This document shows positions 20,756 to 28,058 of a stretch of DNA of 64,000 bases, one piece after another. The translations under genes were made by a program, and so were the position numbers. How positions within the stretch are numbered: the stretch's first letter is position 1; every line of letters starts with the position of its first letter. The stretch is from Sphingomonadaceae bacterium (GTDB lineage Bacteria > Pseudomonadota > Alphaproteobacteria > Sphingomonadales > Sphingomonadaceae). The stretch spans positions 48,810 to 112,809 of the forward strand of contig CANHQT010000004.1 in the NCBI GenBank assembly GCA_947463325.1, given 5' to 3'. The notes under the pieces are model-generated. The model had not been told where the DNA came from, made no database searches, and worked only from the letters and a program-made list of their open reading frames with translations.

Positions 20756-20761
20756 GCCACC

Positions 20762-21526
20762 ATGGCCGACGGCGTGACCTATGACAGCTATTTGAGGCTC
20801 GACGCGATCCTTTCCGCGCAGGAGCCGAAGTCTGACCGGCATGACGAGCTGCTGTTCATCGTCATCCACCAGACCAAGGAGCTGTGGCTGAAACAGATCA
20901 TCGCCGAGCTTGAGCTGGCGCTTGATCTGGTGCGCGGCGACCGGCTGACCGAGGCGTACAAGGGCCTTGCCCGGGTGAGCCGCATCCAGGCGGTAATGAC
21001 CCTGTCGTGGGACGTGCTGACCACCATGACCCCGGCGGATTATACGCGGTTCCGCCATGTGCTGGGGACGAGCAGCGGTTTCCAGTCCGACCAGTTCCGC
21101 ACGGTCGAGGTCATGCTGGGCGTGCGCGAAGGGCCGATGCTGGGGCCGATGACGATCGATGCAGCGGCAAGGCCAAGCCTGTGGGACGAGGCCAATGCGG
21201 CGGCAGCGCGGGCGGGGTTGCCGGTGCCGGACGCCGCGCTCACCCGCGACTGGGCCAAACCCTATCGCGCAGACGGAGGGGTAGAGGCGGCCTGGGCCGA
21301 GGTCTATCGCGCGCCGGACACCTATTGGGCGCTCTACCAGCTCGCCGAGAAGCTGGTCGATATTGACGACGCGATGGCGAGCTGGCGCCACCGCCATGTG
21401 CTGACCGTCAGCCGGATCATCGGCGGCAAGCGCGGGACCGGCGGGACAGCGGGCGTGCCCTATCTCGAATCGACGCTGACGAAGCGCGCCTTTCCCGAAC
21501 TCTGGTCGCTGAGGACTCTCCTTTGA
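20762..21526 (+). CDS. kynA: Tryptophan 2,3-dioxygenase
   Basis: TYDSYLRLDAILSAQEPKSDRHDELLFIVIHQTKELWLKQIIAEL; RFRHVLGTSSGFQSDQFR; HVLTVSRIIGGKRGTGGTAGVPYLESTL. Confidence 0.95.
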   Translation: MADGVTYDSYLRLDAILSAQEPKSDRHDELLFIVIHQTKELWLKQIIAELELALDLVRGDRLTEAYKGLARVSRIQAVMTLSWDVLTTMTPADYTRFRHVLGTSSGFQSDQFRTVEVMLGVREGPMLGPMTIDAAARPSLWDEANAAAARAGLPVPDAALTRDWAKPYRADGGVEAAWAEVYRAPDTYWALYQLAEKLVDIDDAMASWRHRHVLTVSRIIGGKRGTGGTAGVPYLESTLTKRAFPELWSLRTLL

Positions 21527-22677
21527 GCGCAGGCGATTTCCGTCACCTGTTCCAGCGCAGCATCGCAGCGGCGCCGGGGCGGCTCCATTTCGCGGCGCAC
21601 AGCCACCATCTGTGGCCTGATGCCTCCTATGTCGGGCAGATCGCCGCGTGGGAGGATGCGGCACGGCTTGCCGACCGCAAGTGGGAGCGGGTGATGGGCG
21701 AGCTGTGGCCCGCAGCCCAGCACCATGTCGCGGACGAGCTGAAGCTGCCCGACCCGGCGAGCGTGGTCTTTTCCTCCAACACGCATGACTTCCTGCTGCG
21801 CATCGCCTCCGCCATCGCCGAGCGGCCGTTGCGGCTCTTGTCCGGCGACGGGGAGTTTCACAGTTTCCGGCGGCAGGCGGCGCGCTGGGTGGAAGCGGGG
21901 GAGGTCGAGTGGCGCACGGTCGCGGGCGGAGCAGGCATGGGCGGGAAGCTCGCCGAGGCCGCGAGGGCATATGAGCCGCACCTGATCATCGCCAGCCATG
22001 TCGGATTTTCGACCGGGGCTATCGCCGATGATCTGGCCGAGGTCGCGGCGCTGTGCCGCCCTGAGGGGCCATGGCTGATTGTGGACGGCTATCATGGCTT
22101 TATGGCGCTGGAGAGCGACTTTGCCGCGCTGGCGCCGCGAGCCTTTTACACCGGGGGCGGGTATAAATATGCGATGGCGGGGGAAGGCTGTGCTTTCTTG
22201 CACGCGCCGCCGGGCTATGCCGCGCGCCCCGTTGCGACCGGATGGTATGCCGAGTTTGACGATCTGTCGCTGCCGCCCGGTGCGGTGGGATATGCCCCCG
22301 ATGCGCGGCGGTTGCTGGGATCAACATTCGACCCGTCCGGGCTGTACCGTTTTGTCGCGGTGCGCGATTGCCTGGCCAGCGAAGGGCTGACCACGGCAGC
22401 GATCAGCGCGCATTGCGCGGCGCTGAAAGCGCAGTTCCTGAACGGGATCGAGGGGACAGCGCTGGCGGGGGCGGAGGTGCTCAACCCCGCAGCGGCAGAG
22501 GAGCCGCAGGCGCGGTTCGTGGCGCTGCGGCACGCGGATGCGCCGCGCTGGCAGGCAGAGCTGATGGACGCGGACGTGGTGACCGACGTGCGCGGCGATG
22601 TGCTGCGGCTCGGCTTTGGCCTGTACCAGACAGCGCGCGATGTCGACGCGCTGCTGGGGGAAGTGGCGCGGCTCTAG
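21523..22677 (+). CDS. Class V aminotransferase-fold PLP enzyme, probable kynureninase
   Basis: TTG start overlapping kynA stop (TTGA); VVFSSNTHDFLLRIAS, ASHVGFSTGAIADDLAEV, VDGYHGFMAL, YTGGGYKYAMAGEG (candidate PLP Lys). Confidence 0.75.
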   Translation: MSAGDFRHLFQRSIAAAPGRLHFAAHSHHLWPDASYVGQIAAWEDAARLADRKWERVMGELWPAAQHHVADELKLPDPASVVFSSNTHDFLLRIASAIAERPLRLLSGDGEFHSFRRQAARWVEAGEVEWRTVAGGAGMGGKLAEAARAYEPHLIIASHVGFSTGAIADDLAEVAALCRPEGPWLIVDGYHGFMALESDFAALAPRAFYTGGGYKYAMAGEGCAFLHAPPGYAARPVATGWYAEFDDLSLPPGAVGYAPDARRLLGSTFDPSGLYRFVAVRDCLASEGLTTAAISAHCAALKAQFLNGIEGTALAGAEVLNPAAAEEPQARFVALRHADAPRWQAELMDADVVTDVRGDVLRLGFGLYQTARDVDALLGEVARL

Positions 22678-23063
22678 CCGGCTGCGCTGTCTTCCGCTTT
22701 CGGGCGGGTGGCGAACCAGGCGACGATGAACAGCAGCAGCAGCAAACCATCAATCATGCCGGCGACGAACGGGCCGGAGGGGGCCTGCACACGGCCCTGT
22801 GACCAAAGCCAGAGGATCGGCACGAAGAAGGCGATTTTTTCGAGGAAGGTGAAGGGCATCAGCACGCGCCAGCGCACCGGATCCATCGCGATGAACAGGA
22901 ACAGGAACTGCCAGACCAGCGCGGTCCCGTGAAAACCGTAATAAAATTCCGGCTGGGCGATGCGGAAGGGCAGCAGGCCCGCGCTCTCGGCAAACAGGCC
23001 GGGGACGATGGCGAGGATCCCGAAAATACCGGCGAGCGCATAAACAATGCGGGCAAAACGCAT
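22674..23063 (-). CDS. Small integral membrane protein, unknown function
   Basis: Multiple hydrophobic segments; overlaps the end of the PLP enzyme gene by 4 nt in convergent orientation. Confidence 0.7.
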   Translation of the reverse strand: MRFARIVYALAGIFGILAIVPGLFAESAGLLPFRIAQPEFYYGFHGTALVWQFLFLFIAMDPVRWRVLMPFTFLEKIAFFVPILWLWSQGRVQAPSGPFVAGMIDGLLLLLFIVAWFATRPKAEDSAAG

Positions 23064-23120
23064 GGGTGACACCCCTTTCCCTATAGTCCCGAAGCCGAGT
23101 CCAGCACGGCACCGTTACGG

Positions 23121-23762
23121 TTGCAACAGGATGTTGACGGTTCGGCAACCGCGACCGTGGTGGGAAGGGCCATGCGCCACCACCCGCCCGCCCCCCGCCA
23201 CAGCCCGACGGGCCTGCCCCCAACCGGCCCGCGGAACCCGCAAAGGCAAGGAAAAGGCCGATTCTTCGCGGCCGCCACCGCCATATTGATCAGCGGCGCG
23301 GCGCTGGCCGGATGGCCGATGGCCGAGGCGGCAGCGGAAAAAGACGGCCGCGAGGCGCCCAGGATCGCTTCCATTATGGGGGCATCCGAAGCGGGCGGAT
23401 CCGATGTGATCCGCGGGATGCGGTTCAGCCTGTGCGAGGGCAGCGGCGGAACCAATTGCGTGGTCGACGGGGACACTTTCCGGCTGGCCGGCGAGCGGAT
23501 CCGCATCGCCGACATCGACACGCCGGAAACCCACCGGCCACAATGCCCGGCGGAAGCCGCGCTGGGCGAGGCCGCGACACGGCGGCTGCACGCGCTGCTC
23601 AACGCCGGCACCTTCACGCTGCAAAGCATCGACCGCGATACCGACCGTTTCGGCCGCAAGCTGCGCATCGTGACGCGCGGCGGCGAGAGCATCGGCGGGC
23701 AGCTGGTGCGCGAAGGGCTGGCGCGGCCCTATCGTGGCGGGCCGCGCGCCGGCTGGTGCTGA
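23121..23762 (+). CDS. Thermonuclease (SNase-like) family protein
   Basis: VVDGDTFRLAGERIRIADIDTPET...DRDTDRFGRKLRIV...GGQLVREGLARPYRGG; start uncertain. Confidence 0.85.
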   Translation: MQQDVDGSATATVVGRAMRHHPPAPRHSPTGLPPTGPRNPQRQGKGRFFAAATAILISGAALAGWPMAEAAAEKDGREAPRIASIMGASEAGGSDVIRGMRFSLCEGSGGTNCVVDGDTFRLAGERIRIADIDTPETHRPQCPAEAALGEAATRRLHALLNAGTFTLQSIDRDTDRFGRKLRIVTRGGESIGGQLVREGLARPYRGGPRAGWC

Positions 23763-23798
23763 ACCCCCAAACCTACCCCCGGCGCTAACCCCCCCGGC

Positions 23799-24140
23799 CT
23801 AATCATACAGCGAGGTCGCGCAGGAGAGGCACAGCGCCGCTTCATGCTGCACCCCGAGCCGGCGAGGGTCGATCCCCTGCCCGCAGCGGGCGCAGACCCC
23901 GTAGGTGCCGGCATCGAGGCGGCTGATGGCAGCCCTGACTGCGGCAATCTCCAGCATGATCAGTGCTTCCTCCCCTTCCAGCACCTCATCATCTTCCTTT
24001 TCGGTGGCAGCCTCGCTGCTGTCCGGATTGACCGGTTCGATGCGCGCGGCGTGGACATGGGCGGCGCGCACCTGCAGCTCGGCAAGGCGGCTAGCGAGCT
24101 GCTCGCGGATGGTTTCAGGATCGAGGACCATGAACATCAC
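23799..24140 (-). CDS. TraR/DksA-type zinc-finger protein
   Basis: CARCGQGIDPRRLGVQHEAALCLSCA. Confidence 0.85.
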   Translation of the reverse strand: MMFMVLDPETIREQLASRLAELQVRAAHVHAARIEPVNPDSSEAATEKEDDEVLEGEEALIMLEIAAVRAAISRLDAGTYGVCARCGQGIDPRRLGVQHEAALCLSCATSLYD

Positions 24141-24388
24141 ACCTCCTGCCGGGCGGCGGCAAGCAGCGCCGCGACCTGATCCAACAGGGTGAGCCGTTCA
24201 CGCTTCAGCGATTCGAGCGCCTCATCCCCCAGCGGCTCGACCTCTGCTGCGCTGCGGTGAATGGTCCGGTTCACCTCATGATAGCGATCAGCCAGCTTGA
24301 TGAAGTGCGGATCCTCCAGCTTCAGCCGGTGGAGGAGCGCGGTGTCCGCGGGGAATTCCGCGGCGAGCTCATGCGGTGTGTGGGTCAT
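24137..24388 (-). CDS. DUF465/YdcH-like small protein
   Basis: FIKLADRYHEVNRTIHRSAAEVEPLGDEALESLKRERLTLLDQVAALL; 4-nt overlap with the DksA-like gene. Confidence 0.8.
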   Translation of the reverse strand: MTHTPHELAAEFPADTALLHRLKLEDPHFIKLADRYHEVNRTIHRSAAEVEPLGDEALESLKRERLTLLDQVAALLAAARQEV

Positions 24389-25324
24389 AGTCTCTCCCTT
24401 CAGGCGACGACGATGCGACACTTATGGACACCGGCCCCGATGCGCGCATTGCGTTGAATCAAAAGCACTCGATGGGAGTTGGTTCCGCTCGGGAGAGAAA
24501 GAAGAGGGTTAACGCTGGGGCGCGGGGGGAAAGGGAGAAGGGTTCGCGCAGAGGCTGTTGGATTTGGGGATGCGCCGATCCTGTCGCGGGACTTCGGTTT
24601 GAAAAGCGAAGCGCGGTCGGCAGGAATCGGTGGCGCCCTGCCCGTTGGCGGCGCAATGCCGTTCGACCGGGGAGCCGGAGGGTCAGCCAGGGTGGCCCGA
24701 TCAGCGGCGGAGGCGGGCTGACACGCCCCCGCGCAAGCCGGAAGCGGGGCCGTGCGTGCCGGCGGCTGGCGAGGGGCAGGCCGGATAGGCCCGCCGCGTT
24801 GCGCCAGTCGCGCTTACCATTCACGCATGCGCCCTGCCGGCAGTGGCCGCTCTCAACGAACCAGCCCCGACGGTCAGCCATGACATAAGCGTTGTTGCCG
24901 GTCCTCGGCCCCGCGCCGTCCGCCGCGGGCCCTTCGCGAAGGGTGGCCGCGTGTCCGGTGCAAGGCCCTGGGTTCTTCCACCGACCCCATGCCATGGTGA
25001 CAGACGCCAGCGATGCACGCCCCCCAGGGAGGCCGGGCACCGCCCAATCCCCGCGATTTGGCGCACGAGAGGGAGTCCTCTGGCCAGAAAGCCACCCCAT
25101 CCACGCCGACCGCTATGCCGGCCCATCGGGGGTTGCCCAACTCACCAGCCCGCCAACCCGCCCGAAGTGCGATTCCGGACGGACGAGTGGGATTTACCTA
25201 ACCTATTTGGTTGTAGAAGTCAATCGCATAAGGCACGCCGATGCGACCCATCAGGAGCGAAGCACTGAGCAGTTAAGGCTGGCGAGACTTGTAAGTTACG
25301 CGGTAAAAAATAGATTGCGCGTCA

Positions 25325-25834
25325 CTATATGGACACTTGAGAGTTCCAATCCCGGATGAGCGAACCTAAACGTGCCATATCGCGATCTGATAATACGCCG
25401 CTGTGCATTATAACATTTCTAGAACGTTCAACGATCTCGAAGACACTTTTAACCCACTCGATATTGGGTAGATACGCCTCAAACTTGTCTAGATTGTTGG
25501 CGATTATATTTGCTAAATTTGGAAGCATAGTGAACTTGATTGGACTACCCCCTCGCTGGACATGCCAACGCACTTGCTGCTCTGCCTCCATTCGCTTCCG
25601 CGCATCCGATCTAATCCGCTCCGACACGCACTTGTCCCACCAATCCTCGCCCTCGGCCTCAAGCAGGACGCGTGTCACAAGCTCGGTATCTAGCACATCG
25701 ACGCCAAGAGTTTTGCGTAGAGCCTCCGCGTCAAAGCTTAAGTCATGGCGCTTTTTGCGCCCAGCACGGTCCAGTGCGGCGTCAGTCAGTTGCCCCTTGA
25801 AGACAAAGCTGTATGCTTCATCATACAAGCTCAT
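25325..25834 (-). CDS. Swt1-type HEPN domain protein (candidate RNase/toxin)
   Basis: EIVERSRNVIMHSGVLSDRDMARLGSLIRDW contains the HEPN RX4H motif (R139-H144); start overlaps upstream stop as ATGA. Confidence 0.7.
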   Translation of the reverse strand: MSLYDEAYSFVFKGQLTDAALDRAGRKKRHDLSFDAEALRKTLGVDVLDTELVTRVLLEAEGEDWWDKCVSERIRSDARKRMEAEQQVRWHVQRGGSPIKFTMLPNLANIIANNLDKFEAYLPNIEWVKSVFEIVERSRNVIMHSGVLSDRDMARLGSLIRDWNSQVSI

Positions 25835-26478
25835 CCTAAGTGCTCGCGCAGGCTCCGGAATAGCGCATCGTAAACAGCGGGATCACGAGATTCCGGGAGA
25901 ATAATTTGAATATTATAGTGAAGACCGTTCACGGATAGACGAGGCAGCCTCTTTTTTCTTAATGGAATTTTATCGCTTTCTGCATCATCAAAAATATCTT
26001 CGTTGTCATCCTCTATATCAGAATCTATGTCATCTTCAGGAGCGCGCCTGACCTGCTCGAAGTCAGCCAGTTTGCACAAACTTGAGAACGTCATCGCCAT
26101 TTTGCCAATGACTGTTTCACCGTATTGGCCCTGGGTCAGGGTCTTCAATTTATTTGTTAAATCTACTCTACTTAACTTATGGGCATTGATATTTACATCG
26201 AACAGATCTTTATAGGCATATCGGATGCCTTCCGCCATAACTACTCGAGCTTGACCAGCATCTAAGTATGCAAAGTACCTAGACGTTGGCTTGCCTTGAT
26301 CATCGAGAAATCCAAGCGCCTTGAGAACTCCGATTATGAGGCGGTCAGGGGACGCTTTAAAATCTAGAGACTGAAGAAATCGAACAGTAAACCGCTCAGG
26401 CGCTTTAGCTTGTTGTATAGCCTCCAAAATCGCCGTCAAGTTCTTGGTGCTGGTCAAATATGCAGATGGGAGAGCCAT
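25831..26478 (-). CDS. DUF5343-like protein
   Basis: LTSTKNLTAILEAIQQAKAPERFTVRFLQSLDFKASPDRLIIGVLKALGFLDDQGKPTSRYFAYLD pattern; low-GC gene coupled to the HEPN gene. Confidence 0.65.
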   Translation of the reverse strand: MALPSAYLTSTKNLTAILEAIQQAKAPERFTVRFLQSLDFKASPDRLIIGVLKALGFLDDQGKPTSRYFAYLDAGQARVVMAEGIRYAYKDLFDVNINAHKLSRVDLTNKLKTLTQGQYGETVIGKMAMTFSSLCKLADFEQVRRAPEDDIDSDIEDDNEDIFDDAESDKIPLRKKRLPRLSVNGLHYNIQIILPESRDPAVYDALFRSLREHLG

Positions 26479-26481
26479 ACT

Positions 26482-26580
26482 TTAATCCGCCGCAATCGCC
26501 GGAGCGCTGAACATGTCTTCGTCGCCATGATCGACGGCTACGGTTTCGCCTGCCTTAGCGCACTGGCGCTTATCGAAGTT
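26482..26580 (-). pseudogene. Diverged duplicate of the nrdB 3' end
   Basis: 99-nt ungapped match (83/99 by hand count) to 26929-27027; FDKRQCAKAGETVAVDHGDEDMFSAPAIAAD* vs FDKRQRAKVGETVADNDGEEDMFSAAGIAAE*. Confidence 0.9.
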
Positions 26581-26781
26581 GACTCGGAAGATCGCCCTGG
26601 CACCACGGATTACGCCGCCCAATGGCGTGGCGAATTCAAACGGTTGATTGGACGAGGGCGCCATCAAGAAAACTCGGACAGTTGATGCTCAGAGGGCGAA
26701 TAGTGAATGAATGCAGTTTTGAGTCAAGTCGAGTTAACTATTTAGATAGCAGGATGTGTTGAGACAGGATTCAGTATAATA

Positions 26782-26796
26782 CATTGAAATTCAATG
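26782..26796. promoter_or_regulatory. Palindrome CATTGAA-A-TTCAATG (operator-like) next to TATACT/TATAAT -10-like hexamers
   Basis: Perfect 7-bp inverted repeat; on the minus strand it lies between TTAATC (26801-26796) and TATACT (26778-26773). Confidence 0.45.
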
Positions 26797-26928
26797 ATTA
26801 AGCGGAGATCGAGCGCCCACCACCCCGCGCAAACAAGTGCGGCGCGGGATTACCTCCCGCGCCGTCACTATGCGCTGTGCGCTGATGGGGAAGTGGGGGC
26901 GCGGTTGTGGGCGCGCCCTCGCTCCGGC

Positions 26929-27981
26929 TTACTCCGCCGCAATCCCTGCTGCGCTGAACATGTCTTCCTCGCCATCATTGTCGGCGACGGTTTCGCCCAC
27001 CTTGGCGCGCTGGCGCTTGTCGAAGCTGGACCAGACATCATTCCAATCCCCGCGGGTCGCGGCCTTTGAATATTCGGTCGCGCGGGTTTCGAAGAAGTTG
27101 GCGTGTTCCACACCGTTGAGCAGCGGGGCGAGCCAAGGCAGCGGGTGTTCATCGATCATGTAGATCGGCTGGAAGCCCAGCTGACCAAGGCGCCAGTCGG
27201 CGATGTAGCGGATGTAGCGCTTAATTTCCTTTGGCGTCATGCCGGGGACCGGGCCCTGTTCAAAGGCGAGGTCGATGAAGGCATCTTCCAGACGCACCGT
27301 TTTCTGGCAGCAATCCAGAATATCGTCGCGCACCGCGGGGGTCAGGCAATCGCGTTCCTTGACGAAGGCATGGAACAGGCGGGTGATCCCCTCACAATGC
27401 AGGCTTTCATCGCGGATCGACCAGCTGACGATCTGACCCATGCCCTTCATCTTGTTGAAGCGCGGGAAGTTCATCAGCATCGCGAAGGAGGCGAACAGCT
27501 GAAGCCCTTCGGTAAAGCCACCGAACATGGCGAGCGTGCGGGCGATATCCTCATCATTATCGACACCGAAGGTGTTCAGATAATCATGCTTGTCCTTCAT
27601 TTCCTTGTACTGAAGGAACATGCCATATTCGCTCTCGGGCATGCCGATGGTGTCGAGCAGGTGGCTGTAGGCCGCGATATGCACCGTCTCCATATTGGAG
27701 AAGGCGGTCAGCATCATCTTGACCTCAGTCGGCTTGAACACGCGGCCATAATGTTCGTGGTAGCAATTCTGCACCTCGACATCGGCCTGCGTGAAGAAGC
27801 GGAAAATCTGGGTCAACAGGTTACGCTCATGATCGGACAGCTTTTGCGCCCAATCGCGGCAATCCTCACCCAGCGGCACTTCTTCCGGCAGCCAGTGGAT
27901 CTGTTGCTGGCGCTTCCAGAAATCATAGGCCCAGGGATATTGGAACGGCTTATACTGGGCGCGGGCTTCGGTGAGGGACAT
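26929..27981 (-). CDS. nrdB: Ribonucleoside-diphosphate reductase small subunit
   Basis: YPWAYDFWKRQQQIHWLPEEVPLGEDCRDW, FSNMETVHIAAYSHLLDTIG, IRDESLHCEG. Confidence 0.97.
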   Translation of the reverse strand: MSLTEARAQYKPFQYPWAYDFWKRQQQIHWLPEEVPLGEDCRDWAQKLSDHERNLLTQIFRFFTQADVEVQNCYHEHYGRVFKPTEVKMMLTAFSNMETVHIAAYSHLLDTIGMPESEYGMFLQYKEMKDKHDYLNTFGVDNDEDIARTLAMFGGFTEGLQLFASFAMLMNFPRFNKMKGMGQIVSWSIRDESLHCEGITRLFHAFVKERDCLTPAVRDDILDCCQKTVRLEDAFIDLAFEQGPVPGMTPKEIKRYIRYIADWRLGQLGFQPIYMIDEHPLPWLAPLLNGVEHANFFETRATEYSKAATRGDWNDVWSSFDKRQRAKVGETVADNDGEEDMFSAAGIAAE

Positions 27982-28011
27982 CGGTTTTTCCTCGGATCAA
28001 TCATTTGCAAA

Positions 28012-28037
28012 CCCCCTCTCCCGATCGGGGAGAGGGT
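28012..28037. terminator. Intercistronic hairpin between nrdA and nrdB
   Basis: CCCTCTCCC GATC GGGGAGAGGG with one bulged G. Confidence 0.4.
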
Positions 28038-28058
28038 CTATTCAAGGCACTGGTCAGA

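Noticed and set aside
24430-25230. tmRNA or RNase P RNA in the GC-rich block
   Set aside because: I looked for a tmRNA TTCGACGG start or an -LAA tag and for the RNase P GAGGAAAGTCC signature; none found. Kept only as an unexplained structured region.
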